Shown: in pieces, positions 53,412 through 62,540 of the stretch
Numbering within the stretch: position 1 is the first letter of the stretch
Layout of the letters: each line of letters opens with the position of its first letter
Assembly (NCBI RefSeq): GCF_012641265.1
Contig: NZ_JABAHZ010000002.1
Location: 62,001-126,000, forward strand
Direction of reading: 5' to 3'
DNA length: 64,000 nucleotides
Source: Chitinophaga eiseniae
Lineage (GTDB): Bacteria > Bacteroidota > Bacteroidia > Chitinophagales > Chitinophagaceae
Made by a program: the position numbers and the translations under genes
Notes under the pieces: generated by a model
Databases searched by the model: none
What the model was told of the DNA's origin: nothing
The model's input: the letters and a program-made list of their open reading frames with translations, nothing else

Positions 53412-54752
53412 TTATAGTTTTACCGGTGTACCCCTGTAAAAATCATATATCCTGATATTCAATGCAGCATTATATTTAGCCTGTATATACGACTGCAATG
53501 CCTGTATGTATAAATTTTTTTGTTGCAGGAACACAACGATATTGGCGGCCCCTACTTTCAACTGTTCTGTAGCGATACGGTATCCTTCCTGTGAGTATTT
53601 AAGCTGCTCCACCGCGGCATCATACTGCGCTTGCGCATTCAACACGTTGATATACGCCTGTTCTATTGTTTGGGAGAGATTTATTCGTGTATCATTTAAC
53701 GTTAGATTCGATTGATCCACTTCTATCTTTGCTTTTTCTACGTTGGTTTTCACCACGCGACGGGTGAAGATAGGCACGGACAATGTGAGCCCTATCTGCT
53801 GGTAAAAATTATTGTCCAGCTGTTTAAAATAGCTGGAGCTGCCCGATCCGCCGTTGTAGGAAGAACCCAGGCCACCACCCGCTGTAAGCGTAGGCAGGTA
53901 GCCTGTTTTAGCTTTAGCCAGGTTAAATGAAGATACCTCTACCCCTAATTCACTGCTCCTCACTTCTGGCCTGTTAGCCAATGCTGAGTCCTGTACTTCC
54001 TGCAAAGCGTATAGGTGGGTGCTGCTGATGAGGGTATCGGGACTGACTATTTCAAAATTGTAACTACTGGGTAATTGCAATAATTGCTTGAGCACCAGTT
54101 TATTTTGCCTATACTGGTTTTGTGCAGTAGTGAGCAGGTAGCGGTCGTTGGATAATTGGGCCTGTAGTTGTACCAGTCCTATCAAGGCAATAGTGCCTAC
54201 ATCGTATTGTTGTTGCCCTTGTTTTACCTGGGCTTCAGAGGTAGCCACCACATCTTTTACGTAAACGATATTTTCCCCGGCCAGCAGGATATTAAGATAA
54301 GCCTGGGTAATCAGCACGGTGATGTCATTCATTTGGGTAGCCACATTCAGACCTGCTACCTGTGTTTGCAGTGATTTTTGCCTGATATCGTAGTTGAGGT
54401 ACCCTCCCTGGTAAAGGATTACGTTGGAACTAACGCCATAGGCGCCGGATGGAGTAATTTCATAACTGCCTGTACCGCCGACAGATTTTCCGCCATTGAT
54501 ATTTTGCGTAGCCGTTCCGTTGAGGTTAGGCAGTTTGGCTGCCCGCGATAAAAGCAAATCCTGTTCTGCACTTAAACGGCTAAGACGCAAGCTGTTTAAC
54601 TGGATGTTGTTCTTCATGGCGTAGTCGAAGCATTGCTGCAGGGTCCACTGGGCAGGCAACCCTACTGTGGTGGTGTCCTGCGCCTTTAGCAAGAACGGCA
54701 GGAAGAGAAGGGCTACCAGGCAACGTAAAACAATAACCAATTGTTTACTCAT
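53412..54752 (-). CDS. TolC-family outer-membrane channel of the MacAB-type exporter
   Basis: The protein has 446 residues from the ATG at 54752; a TTG just upstream is the only alternative. The signal peptide ends after LKAQ. OEP repeats are visible: WTLQQCFDYAMKNNIQLNSLRLSRLSAEQDLL and QYDAAVEQLKYSQEGYRIATEQLKVGAANIVVF. It is the first gene of the tolC-macA-macB(ATPase)-macB(permease) operon. It is a different paralogue from the TolC-like protein of the RND operon. Confidence 0.92.
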   Translation of the reverse strand: MSKQLVIVLRCLVALLFLPFLLKAQDTTTVGLPAQWTLQQCFDYAMKNNIQLNSLRLSRLSAEQDLLLSRAAKLPNLNGTATQNINGGKSVGGTGSYEITPSGAYGVSSNVILYQGGYLNYDIRQKSLQTQVAGLNVATQMNDITVLITQAYLNILLAGENIVYVKDVVATSEAQVKQGQQQYDVGTIALIGLVQLQAQLSNDRYLLTTAQNQYRQNKLVLKQLLQLPSSYNFEIVSPDTLISSTHLYALQEVQDSALANRPEVRSSELGVEVSSFNLAKAKTGYLPTLTAGGGLGSSYNGGSGSSSYFKQLDNNFYQQIGLTLSVPIFTRRVVKTNVEKAKIEVDQSNLTLNDTRINLSQTIEQAYINVLNAQAQYDAAVEQLKYSQEGYRIATEQLKVGAANIVVFLQQKNLYIQALQSYIQAKYNAALNIRIYDFYRGTPVKL

Positions 54753-54759
54753 GCATAAC

Positions 54760-54826
54760 AATATTGATAAAAAAAATACGGACCCAGAAGTAATAACCCC
54801 TGAATCCGCATTTTGTTATCAATATT
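54760..54826 (-). terminator. Terminator and long palindrome between DUF983 and the TolC-like gene
   Basis: AATATTGATAA (54760-54770) pairs perfectly with TTATCAATATT (54816-54826). Inside, a 9-bp stem (CGGATTCAG with CTGGGTCCG read leftward) is followed by a T-run. It can terminate the DUF983 transcript. The outer arms make a 67-base palindrome. Confidence 0.75.
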
Positions 54827-54837
54827 CCCCAAAAAAA

Positions 54838-55299
54838 TTATATCGCTCCTTTAAAGGTGGCATTGGCACGGCCAGTACCCTCCGGTGGACCCTTATGCCA
54901 GTCGTTATCGTAATACACAAAGAAAGCCATCCATATGGTGCGGGACCAGCGCATAAGCATCGGCTGCAGGATCAGTAACAGTACGGCGTTTACACCCAGC
55001 CACCAGAAAATGCGGTTATCATAGATGGAAAAGCCGATAAACAACCACCACGCAATGAGGCTGGCTACGCATACGGCGATAGACAGGGCGTAACTCACAT
55101 AGCCGGTACCGTAGTAAAAGCCCACTTCTACTTCTACTTGCTGACCGCATACAGGACATTTATCCGGCATCTTCATGCAGTTTTTCAGATCGTAGGGATT
55201 TTTGGTAGTATAAATAGATCCGCGTCTGCAACGGGCACACTTGTTCCCCAACAGGCTTTTCAGCAGGTTGGGTTTTTCATGGTTTTTATCTGCACACAT
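54838..55299 (-). CDS. DUF983 family protein
   Basis: The 153-residue protein opens with two CxxC-type pairs (GNKCARCRRGSIY; DKCPVCGQQVEVE), a likely zinc ribbon. Two membrane helices follow (SYALSIAVCVASLIAWWLFIGF; FWWLGVNAVLLLILQPMLM). This is the DUF983 pattern; the function is unknown. It starts 15 bases after the AraC gene and is probably co-transcribed with it. Confidence 0.9.
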   Translation of the reverse strand: MCADKNHEKPNLLKSLLGNKCARCRRGSIYTTKNPYDLKNCMKMPDKCPVCGQQVEVEVGFYYGTGYVSYALSIAVCVASLIAWWLFIGFSIYDNRIFWWLGVNAVLLLILQPMLMRWSRTIWMAFFVYYDNDWHKGPPEGTGRANATFKGAI

Positions 55300-55314
55300 A
55301 TTTTGAAGATTTTA

Positions 55315-56196
55315 TCAGGAGATGTTCTTTCGGAATTCTTCCGGTGTTACCCCTGCATATTTTTTAAAAAATTTGGTGAAGTAAGAGTTATCGGCAAAGT
55401 TGAGCTGCCAGGCAATGGTGGCAATGCTCATATCTGCATTGATCAGTAATCTTTTTGCTTCCAGCAATACCCGGTCGCGGATAATTTCCCCGGCCGATTT
55501 CCCCAGCATATGCCGGCAAAAGGCATTCAGGTAATTCGGTGTTACATAAAGCAGGGCGGCATAGTCTTTCGGCAGCCGTAACTGCATGTAATGCTGATCT
55601 ACCAGTTTGCGGAAATTGCGCAACAATACGTAATTGTGCGGCGGTTCCTGCCCGGACGGCGCCTGCCCGGTATTACGCGTTACCTGGATAAATAGCTCCA
55701 GTACCAGCAGGCGGAGCATGTCCTGGCTGTATCCCTGTGGGTGCTTCATTTCCTGCAGCATTGCTTCCAGGAGTCGGATGGCTACCGGAATAGCAGCCTG
55801 TGGTAATTGTACGACTCCTTCAGCGCTTACCCCGCTGAAAAACGGGAACCGTTCCACGTATGCCGGGTCTTGCAAAAAAGCATTAAAGAAACCGGCAGAT
55901 ACGTTCATGACGTAGCCATCTATCTTCCCGGAAAAAAACCAGCTATGTACCTGGCCGGGCACCATGAAGTAAAACTGTCCTGGCTTAACAGGAAATGTTT
56001 CAAAGTCAATGGTATGTGTTCCTTCACCAGCAGTAAAAAGTGCCAGATGGTAAAAAGAGTGCCGGTGTGGGAAATGAATGTGTTGATGTGCCTCCAGGTA
56101 ATCCGGGAAACGGGCAACTAGTAAGTCTTCGGTGACTTGCACTCCCATTGACAGAGAACAAATATCGTATGTGGGAATGTGCGCCTTTGACATCAT
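55315..56196 (-). CDS. AraC-family transcriptional regulator
   Basis: The 293-residue protein has a cupin-type sensing half (FPHRHSFYHLALFTAGEGTHTIDFETFPVKPGQFYFMVPGQVHSW) and the C-terminal HTH pair (KDYAALLYVTPNYLNAFCRHMLGKSAGEII; IATIAWQLNFADNSYFTKFFKKYAGVTPEEFRK). The start could also be one or sixteen codons later. It is followed by the DUF983 gene in one unit. The ligand is unknown. Confidence 0.92.
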   Translation of the reverse strand: MMSKAHIPTYDICSLSMGVQVTEDLLVARFPDYLEAHQHIHFPHRHSFYHLALFTAGEGTHTIDFETFPVKPGQFYFMVPGQVHSWFFSGKIDGYVMNVSAGFFNAFLQDPAYVERFPFFSGVSAEGVVQLPQAAIPVAIRLLEAMLQEMKHPQGYSQDMLRLLVLELFIQVTRNTGQAPSGQEPPHNYVLLRNFRKLVDQHYMQLRLPKDYAALLYVTPNYLNAFCRHMLGKSAGEIIRDRVLLEAKRLLINADMSIATIAWQLNFADNSYFTKFFKKYAGVTPEEFRKNIS

Positions 56197-56282
56197 GTCA
56201 CAAAGGTACTAAGGAACAGAGAAAGCAGGTTGTGGTATTAGGGGCTTTAATGGTACTTTTTACTTATTGCATTTTTTGGGGT

Positions 56283-56318
56283 AAAAAAGGGTTTGCGGAG
56301 CATCATTTCCGCAAACCC
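56283..56318 (-). terminator. Terminator of the S9 peptidase gene
   Basis: GGGTTTGCGGA (56289-56299) pairs perfectly with TCCGCAAACCC (56308-56318). Read leftward it ends in a run of T. Confidence 0.92.
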
Positions 56319-56331
56319 TGTCTCATAGTTA

Positions 56332-58725
56332 TTATTTTACATATTTCATCAACCATTCGTCCATTTCCCACAACATGTGCAACACACTTTCCTGGGCAGC
56401 ATAGCCGTGGCTTTCCTGGGGCAGGAACACCAGGCGGGCGGTGCCGCCATTACCTTTTATGGCGTTATACAATCTTTCACTCTGGATCGGGAAAGTACCG
56501 GAATTATTATCGGCCTCTCCATGAATCATCAGGAGCGGTGTTTTAATCTTGTCGGCATAAGAAAACGGCGACATTTTATAGTATACGTCCGGCGCCTGCC
56601 AGTAAGTACGTTGTTCATTCTGGAAACCGAAAGGCGTAAGCGTACGGTTATAGGCGCCGCTGCGGGCAATACCGGCTTTAAACAAATTCGTATGTGCCAG
56701 CAGGTTAGACGTCATAAAAGCGCCATAAGAGTGCCCGCCCACGGCGATGCGGTTTTTATCGCCTATGCCCATTTCGGTAATTTTATTTACGGCCGCTTCT
56801 GCATTCATCACCAGTTGTTCTATAAAGGTGTCGTTGGGTTCCTTATCGCCTTCGCCCACAATCGGCATTTCCGTAGCATCCATTACGGCAAAGCCGCGGG
56901 TAACCCAGAAGATAGCGGAACCGGAGGTAACACGGGTAAACCGGTACGCAGAGCCACGCACCTGTGCAGCATCGCTGGCCGATTTGTACTCCCGTGGATA
57001 AGCCCACATGAATACCGGTAAACGGCCGTCTTTTACAGAATCGTAGCCTTCCGGCAGGTACAGCATGGCGGTGAGGTCTACCCCGTCTTTGCGCTTGTAT
57101 TTCAGCAGCTGTTTTTGTACACCTTTCAGCTGTGGCTGCGGATGAGGAAAGTCTGTTAATGCCACGGCTGTTTTCTTTTTCAGGTCCTGCAGGTAGTAGT
57201 TTACGGGAGAAGTAACTGACTCACGGGCGGTTACTACTACGAGCTTAGCCGGGTCTATTACTTTTGCTACCTGCTCATAATAAGGTGCGGCAGAACGCCA
57301 GAGGATACGTTGTTTGCTGTTATCCAGATTGAAGATGGCCAGGAACGGACGATCTCCTTCGGGAGAGGCGCCGGGGGCGGTCATCAGCAATTCATGGGAA
57401 GGTGATACATACAGCACAGATTTATTGAACTGGTTCTTTACCATCACTGCATCACCGGGATCGTTATAACGGTCGTTTTCAGAGCGATCGATGATAGCCA
57501 CTGGTATTTTTTCAGGATGAGAAGGATCAATGCGGCTTACGCGGGTACGCTGCTGGGTGCTGTTGGCATCTGTTATGAGTGCCAGCTGGTTATCTGCCCA
57601 GCTGATACCGGCAAAGCGATTCACGGTTTTCACCAGTTCCGTTGGCGCAGCAGTGAAAGGCGCTGCCAGCATATTTACCACATCGCGGAAGGGTACTTCT
57701 TTTTTAGGATCGCCACCATCCAGTGCCTGTACCCAGGTAATGGTAGCTGGTGCATCGTTGCGCCAGGAGAACTGACGGGGATAGCTACTGGTAGCATCAA
57801 ATCCTTTGGGTCTTACTTCATCCAGCGGGTTGCTGGCCAGCTTTTTTACTTCTTCTCCATTTAATTTCCAGATGGTCACTTCTGTCGGAAAACGGGAAGC
57901 GCCTACCAGGTAGGAATAAGGACGATGCAGGGTTTCCATCAGCAGGTACTGGTTATCCGGCGACGGTGCCGCGTTCACATAGATAGCAGGTTTGCCGATC
58001 GTCTGTTCGCCTGTACTGCTGATGATGAGTGGTTCGGACTGAAAATAATAATCGAATAGTTGTTCATCGTATGGATTTTTCAGCATATCCTGGTAAGTGG
58101 CTGCAGGTGCGGCTTTCCCACTGGTTTGCTGTACGGTGGGACCTTCCGGTGCTGCTGGTTTTACCGGTGCATGGCCGATGGCCGCAGGTACCGCCAATGC
58201 GAGTATACGGTTATCATCTATCCAGGTAAATACAGGACCCGCAATATCATTGAGTGCCCGGGCACTGAGCCGGGTAGCCGCTCCGGAGGCAATGTCTGCC
58301 TTCCACAACGTAATCTGGCGATTATCGGTGACGGTAAAAGCAATGCTTTTCTGCGAGGGTGACCAGGTGATGTGACTTATGCGCGCATTGGCAGGAAGCC
58401 CTGTCATTGAGTATTCCCGCTTGTCGCGGATAGATTTGATACGGATGCCTGTTACATAACTGGCGCGGCTGGGGCCAAAATTAGCCGGGTTGATACGCAT
58501 CCCTGCCAGGCGGTATTCCGGTTGTGACAATTCTTCGATGGTTGGGTAGCTGGTGCGGTCCATTACCAGCATGATCTCTCCTTTACTATTAAAATCTGTT
58601 AATGGCGAAGGCGCTGCCATGGCCAATTCCATGATACCCGCAGGAGGAGTTTGGTACTTCAGTGCATCCTGGGCATAGGCACGAAAGGTGATGAATAAGG
58701 ATAATGATAAAATTAATTTTCTCAT
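56332..58725 (-). CDS. Exported S9-family prolyl oligopeptidase-type peptidase
   Basis: The 797-residue protein has a signal peptide (cleavage after RAYAQ). A seven-bladed propeller occupies most of the first 530 residues, followed by an alpha/beta-hydrolase domain. The catalytic Ser is in VGGHSYGAFMTSNL, the Asp follows MIHGEAD and the His is in PQESHGYAA. The extended loop and GluAP-like ordering resemble the glutamyl-aminopeptidase/S9C branch. It acts in the periplasm or outside the cell on peptides. It is a single gene. Confidence 0.93.
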   Translation of the reverse strand: MRKLILSLSLFITFRAYAQDALKYQTPPAGIMELAMAAPSPLTDFNSKGEIMLVMDRTSYPTIEELSQPEYRLAGMRINPANFGPSRASYVTGIRIKSIRDKREYSMTGLPANARISHITWSPSQKSIAFTVTDNRQITLWKADIASGAATRLSARALNDIAGPVFTWIDDNRILALAVPAAIGHAPVKPAAPEGPTVQQTSGKAAPAATYQDMLKNPYDEQLFDYYFQSEPLIISSTGEQTIGKPAIYVNAAPSPDNQYLLMETLHRPYSYLVGASRFPTEVTIWKLNGEEVKKLASNPLDEVRPKGFDATSSYPRQFSWRNDAPATITWVQALDGGDPKKEVPFRDVVNMLAAPFTAAPTELVKTVNRFAGISWADNQLALITDANSTQQRTRVSRIDPSHPEKIPVAIIDRSENDRYNDPGDAVMVKNQFNKSVLYVSPSHELLMTAPGASPEGDRPFLAIFNLDNSKQRILWRSAAPYYEQVAKVIDPAKLVVVTARESVTSPVNYYLQDLKKKTAVALTDFPHPQPQLKGVQKQLLKYKRKDGVDLTAMLYLPEGYDSVKDGRLPVFMWAYPREYKSASDAAQVRGSAYRFTRVTSGSAIFWVTRGFAVMDATEMPIVGEGDKEPNDTFIEQLVMNAEAAVNKITEMGIGDKNRIAVGGHSYGAFMTSNLLAHTNLFKAGIARSGAYNRTLTPFGFQNEQRTYWQAPDVYYKMSPFSYADKIKTPLLMIHGEADNNSGTFPIQSERLYNAIKGNGGTARLVFLPQESHGYAAQESVLHMLWEMDEWLMKYVK

Positions 58726-58753
58726 AAAGCAGTGATATTAGTTCGCAATCTGG

Positions 58754-58783
58754 CAAAATAAACTTTATGAGAGATAGCACAAA
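58754..58783 (-). promoter_or_regulatory. Possible promoter of the S9 peptidase gene
   Basis: Read leftward: TTTG (58783-58780), 18 bases, then TTATTTTG (58761-58754), one mismatch from TANNTTTG. The spacing is one short of the usual 19. Confidence 0.4.
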
Positions 58784-58802
58784 ATAGAATTGATGAGTGT
58801 TA

Positions 58803-59510
58803 TCAATGGTTTTCGCGGAATGTATGAAAGAGGCGATCCCAGATACTGGTGTAAAAACCGAAGTTGCACTGCTCATCCCGGTGATGAGTATGATGAAAAG
58901 TAGAAGTCCCCAGGTACTTCAATATCCGCCACTGACGTATATTTTCAGGCACCGGCTCCATACCCAGGTGTCCGACCATACCAAATATAACATTGATAAC
59001 CAGGTAGATGATCACGCCATAAATATTCACATCAAACAGTAATAATAAAAACAGCCATAGCGCGCCAAAGCTCAGCGTTTCGAGCGGATGAAGTACAAAA
59101 AGGTCTATCGGTTCGGGATCGGCGGCTTCATGATGTAAACGATGAAGTGCTTTATACAGCCATGTTTTGTGGATCCCGTAATGGAACACATACATGAGGA
59201 AATCCATTGCCAGGAAAAGAAACAGCGCGTCTATTAACACCTGTACAGAAAGATCTGCAGAGAGACTGATATACCGCTTTGTCCATAACCAATAGCCCAT
59301 ATAGGTAACCAGCGTATTCAACAACGTGGTAATCCAGGCCATGCGCCATTGATGAGGACTATAGGAAAACATCAACGCTGCCGGCTTGCGTTGCAGACGG
59401 TTTCCCAGCGCCAATACCCCCAGCATAATGGCAGCATTTTCCACCAGGAAAAAAATGCACAGCACCCAAAGAGGCCAGGATTGTATATTTTGAAGAAATA
59501 AGTCCATCAT
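58803..59510 (-). CDS. Sterol desaturase/fatty-acid hydroxylase superfamily protein
   Basis: The 235-residue membrane protein has the three His boxes of the family: HYGIH, HRLHH and HHTHH. These ligate a di-iron centre. Segments such as FGMVGHLGMEPVP fit the family. It should hydroxylate or desaturate a membrane lipid; the substrate is not predictable. It is divergent from the GntR gene, with about 80 bases between. Confidence 0.92.
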   Translation of the reverse strand: MMDLFLQNIQSWPLWVLCIFFLVENAAIMLGVLALGNRLQRKPAALMFSYSPHQWRMAWITTLLNTLVTYMGYWLWTKRYISLSADLSVQVLIDALFLFLAMDFLMYVFHYGIHKTWLYKALHRLHHEAADPEPIDLFVLHPLETLSFGALWLFLLLLFDVNIYGVIIYLVINVIFGMVGHLGMEPVPENIRQWRILKYLGTSTFHHTHHRDEQCNFGFYTSIWDRLFHTFRENH

Positions 59511-59581
59511 TCGGTCAACAATCTTCAGAAAAAAATATTGAAATCAAAAAAATATTAGAAAAGGATATTACCTTTACAGTC

Positions 59582-59596
59582 ATCAGATGATATGAC
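59582..59596 (+). promoter_or_regulatory. Predicted GntR operator overlapping the regulator's start codon
   Basis: ATCAGATGATATGAC is a near copy of the perfect inverted repeat at 60284 (12 of 15 positions). It covers the ATG of the regulator, which suggests autorepression. Confidence 0.6.
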
Positions 59597-60266
59597 GAAT
59601 ATACATACTTCTCCCTTAAAACGACTCAGCTTAGCTGAGGAGGTGGCAGACAGGCTGCAGGAATTGATTGCTTCGGGCAAGTACCAGGTAGGGCAACAAC
59701 TACCTACGGAACCGGAGTTGATGACACAGTTTTCCGTAGGGCGTTCCAGCATCCGGGAAGCGGTGAAGATTCTGTCTCACAGGGGATTGGTGCGGGTACA
59801 GCAGGGCCTGGGCACCTTTGTGTTATCGTTATCAGGTACGGGGGAGCCGCTATCACAGCGGTTGCAGCGGGCTGATTTTAATGACCTGGTGGAAGTACGT
59901 TTTTTACTGGAGGTAAAAATTGCGGAGAAAGCGGCCATGCACCGGAATAACAAGGATGTGGAAAAGATGAAAAGCTTTTTGAAGAGGCGTTTTGAATATG
60001 CGTCGACTAATCAGCTGGAACCTTGTATACAGGCGGATATTAATTTTCATATGGCCATTGCGGAAGCAGGCAAAAATGAAATTATGCGTGACCTCTATAA
60101 AATAGTGGCGGAACATCTGAAGAAATCTTTCCTGTTGCGCTATCAGAATACCGATAGCTTTATCAATACGCAGCATTATCATGACGCTTTGCTGCAAAGT
60201 ATTGTGGACAAGGATCCCAAGAAGGCGCTGGTTTGGGCGACAAAAATAAGTGACCAGCCCAAGTAA
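59592..60266 (+). CDS. GntR/FadR-family transcriptional regulator
   Basis: The 224-residue protein has a winged HTH (LAEEVADRLQELIASGKYQVGQQLPTEPELMTQFSVGRSSIREAVKILSHRGLVRVQQGLGTFV). A helical FCD effector domain follows, with metal-binding His/Asp residues (VEVRFLLEVKIAEKAA; QADINFHMAIAEAGKNEIM). A matching operator sits in front of itself and of the next gene, so it most likely represses the MFS pump and itself until a small acid or its metal complex binds. Confidence 0.93.
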   Translation: MTNIHTSPLKRLSLAEEVADRLQELIASGKYQVGQQLPTEPELMTQFSVGRSSIREAVKILSHRGLVRVQQGLGTFVLSLSGTGEPLSQRLQRADFNDLVEVRFLLEVKIAEKAAMHRNNKDVEKMKSFLKRRFEYASTNQLEPCIQADINFHMAIAEAGKNEIMRDLYKIVAEHLKKSFLLRYQNTDSFINTQHYHDALLQSIVDKDPKKALVWATKISDQPK

Positions 60267-60283
60267 TTTTTTTACCCATAAAC

Positions 60284-60298
60284 ATCAGATGATCTGAT
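60284..60298 (+). promoter_or_regulatory. Predicted GntR operator in front of the MFS gene
   Basis: ATCAGAT-G-ATCTGAT is a perfect inverted repeat with 7-base arms and one central base. It lies 15 bases before the pump ATG. Confidence 0.68.
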
Positions 60299-60313
60299 CT
60301 TAAAAGAAGAAAA

Positions 60314-61531
60314 ATGGAAACAACGTTACAAGAACAGTCGAAAGCCGCCCAGCAGGTAGCGCAGCAAACTGTATTTTCTATCCTATTGGCCCTGAGCTTT
60401 ACCCATTTTCTGAACGACACCATGCAGTCGCTCATTCCTGCGATATACCCGGTACTCAAGGATTCCCTCAAATTAAACTTTACACAGGTGGGGCTCATTA
60501 CCCTTACCTTCCAGATGTCGGCCTCGTTGCTGCAACCACTGGTAGGCCTGTACACCGATAAAAAGCCGCAGCCCTATTCACTGGCCATTGGGATGGGTTT
60601 TACCCTGATAGGACTTATCAGTTTGTCCCTGGCCCATAACTTCCCGATGGTATTGGTATCCGTGGGCCTGGTGGGTGTTGGCTCCGCAGTATTTCACCCG
60701 GAAGCATCCAGGCTGGCGCATATGGCGTCTGGCGGCAAGCATGGTATGGCGCAATCGTTGTTCCAGGTAGGCGGCAACGCCGGCAGTTCAATGGGACCAT
60801 TGCTGGCCGCTATGATCATTGTTCCCTTCGGACAGTTTCATGTTATCTGGTTTTCGCTGGCCGCCCTGCTGGCCATTGTAGTAATGCTCAACATCAGTAA
60901 GTGGTACCTGGGTAATACCCATCGTATTAAACCTAAAAAAGCGGCCCTGCAACTGGATCAGTCCCGCCTGTCCAATACACGGGTCATCTTCTCGCTGGGT
61001 ATCCTGCTGGTATTGATCTTTTCAAAATATTTCTACATGGCCAGTATGACCAGTTACTATACTTTTTACCTGATAGATCGTTTCCATATCTCTGTACAGA
61101 GTGCGCAGGTATACCTGTTTATCTTCCTGTTTGCCGTGGCTGCCGGTACTTTCATTGGGGGACCGGTAGGTGATCGTATTGGCCGTAAATATGTGATCTG
61201 GATCTCCATCCTGGGTGTGGCGCCGTTTTCGCTGTTATTACCGCATGCCTCCCTGATGTGGACCGCCGTACTCAGTGTATTCATTGGCGTTATTCTCTCC
61301 TCCGCCTTTTCTGCTATCCTGGTGTATGCCCAGGAGCTAGTGCCTGGCAAGGTGGGCATGATTGCAGGATTGTTTTTCGGTCTTGCCTTTGGCATGGCCG
61401 GCGTGGGATCTGCGCTGCTGGGCCACCTTGCCGATGCCACCAGTATCGCCTATGTTTACCAGGTATGTGCTTACCTTCCGTTAATAGGACTCCTTACCGG
61501 GTTATTACCTAACCTCGAGAAAAAGAAGTAA
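60314..61531 (+). CDS. MFS transporter of the fosmidomycin-resistance (Fsr) type
   Basis: The 405-residue protein has twelve helices. The start ILLALSFTHFLNDTMQSLIPAIYPVLKDSLKLNFTQVGLI and then VGVGSAVFHPEASRLAHMASGGKHGMAQSLFQVGGNAGSS are the signature of the Fsr family, exporters of fosmidomycin and other compounds. The real substrate here is unknown. It is preceded by a GntR gene and its operator, and followed by a perfect terminator. Confidence 0.88.
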   Translation: METTLQEQSKAAQQVAQQTVFSILLALSFTHFLNDTMQSLIPAIYPVLKDSLKLNFTQVGLITLTFQMSASLLQPLVGLYTDKKPQPYSLAIGMGFTLIGLISLSLAHNFPMVLVSVGLVGVGSAVFHPEASRLAHMASGGKHGMAQSLFQVGGNAGSSMGPLLAAMIIVPFGQFHVIWFSLAALLAIVVMLNISKWYLGNTHRIKPKKAALQLDQSRLSNTRVIFSLGILLVLIFSKYFYMASMTSYYTFYLIDRFHISVQSAQVYLFIFLFAVAAGTFIGGPVGDRIGRKYVIWISILGVAPFSLLLPHASLMWTAVLSVFIGVILSSAFSAILVYAQELVPGKVGMIAGLFFGLAFGMAGVGSALLGHLADATSIAYVYQVCAYLPLIGLLTGLLPNLEKKK

Positions 61532-61534
61532 CTG

Positions 61535-61569
61535 TTTGTTTTACCCGGTGTAAAACCGGGTAAAACAAA
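61535..61569 (+). terminator. Terminator of the Fsr-like gene
   Basis: TTTGTTTTACCCGG (61535-61548) pairs perfectly with CCGGGTAAAACAAA (61556-61569) around a 7-base loop. The right arm supplies an A-rich rather than T-rich end, so it may act in both directions. Confidence 0.75.
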
Positions 61570-61601
61570 TTCCCCTACATTCGCACGCTAAAAAAGTTGT
61601 T

Positions 61602-62474
61602 ATGTGGAAAGGCATTCTGCTGGTGCTGTTGGGCGCCTGTAGTTTTGGAATATTATCAACAATTGTAAAATCGGGCTACCACCAGGGATATACGTTGGGT
61701 GAGTTGTGCAGCGTACAGGCAGGTTTTGGAATGATAGCTTTATGGATTATCCATTTATTTTCCGGTCGTGCTACCTATGGCCTTTCCAACAAGGACGCCC
61801 GCAACTGCTTTATACTGGGTAGTTCTACCGGTCTAGTAAGCGTTACTTATTACCAGAGCGTACAATATATTCCTGCCAGTGTAGCTATTATACTTTTGAT
61901 GCAGTTTACCTGGATGAGCATGCTGGCGGAGTGGCTTATTTATAAAAAGCGGCCAACGGCAGTGCAGTGGCTGGCGGTAGCTTGTATCCTGGGAGGCACT
62001 TTATTGGCTGGCGGTATTTTCAACAATAACGAAACGCCGCTCAACTGGAAAGGTATTGGCTTTGGCATGCTGGCCGCGCTCTGTTATACCGTGTTTATTG
62101 TGGTAAGCGGAAGAGTAGCCGCTTCACTGGGTCCGGTGTTGAAGAGTGCCTGGATTGTTACAGGCGCGTTTGTTATTATTACCTTGTTATTCCCGCCTGT
62201 TTACCTGGTCAATGGGCGCTTCCTAGGTTCGGGCTTATGGGTATGGGGTATTCCCCTGGCTGCTTTTGGTACGGTGCTGCCGCCCTTCCTGTTTTCCAAA
62301 GGCATGCCCCAGACAGGGGTATCGCTGGGGGCTATTCTCAGTGCGGCCGAATTGCCGGTGGCAATGCTGGCTGCCACCATCTTCCTGCATGAATCGGTGT
62401 CGGGGCTGCAAATACTGGGCGTAGTGATCATATTAAGCGCTATTGTGATGGCAAATTTGAAACGCCGGAAATGA
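61602..62474 (+). CDS. EamA-family DMT-superfamily transporter
   Basis: The 290-residue protein has ten membrane helices in two EamA repeats (KGILLVLLGACSFGILSTIVKSGY; WKGIGFGMLAALCYTVFIVVSGRV). The ends QTGVSLGAILSAAELPVAMLAATIFLHESVSGLQILGVVIILSAI are typical. The transported compound is unknown; members export amino acids or metabolites. It is a single gene. Confidence 0.92.
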   Translation: MWKGILLVLLGACSFGILSTIVKSGYHQGYTLGELCSVQAGFGMIALWIIHLFSGRATYGLSNKDARNCFILGSSTGLVSVTYYQSVQYIPASVAIILLMQFTWMSMLAEWLIYKKRPTAVQWLAVACILGGTLLAGGIFNNNETPLNWKGIGFGMLAALCYTVFIVVSGRVAASLGPVLKSAWIVTGAFVIITLLFPPVYLVNGRFLGSGLWVWGIPLAAFGTVLPPFLFSKGMPQTGVSLGAILSAAELPVAMLAATIFLHESVSGLQILGVVIILSAIVMANLKRRK

Positions 62475-62499
62475 AAACCCATGAGGTGTTTTTTTTATT

Positions 62500-62507
62500 T
62501 ATCTTTG
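62500..62507 (+). promoter_or_regulatory. -7 element of the TPR membrane protein gene
   Basis: TATCTTTG is a perfect TANNTTTG about 33 bases before the ATG; no clear -33 element is present. Confidence 0.5.
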
Positions 62508-62540
62508 CACCCTCAATAGTGATTTACGAACTGTTTTTTC

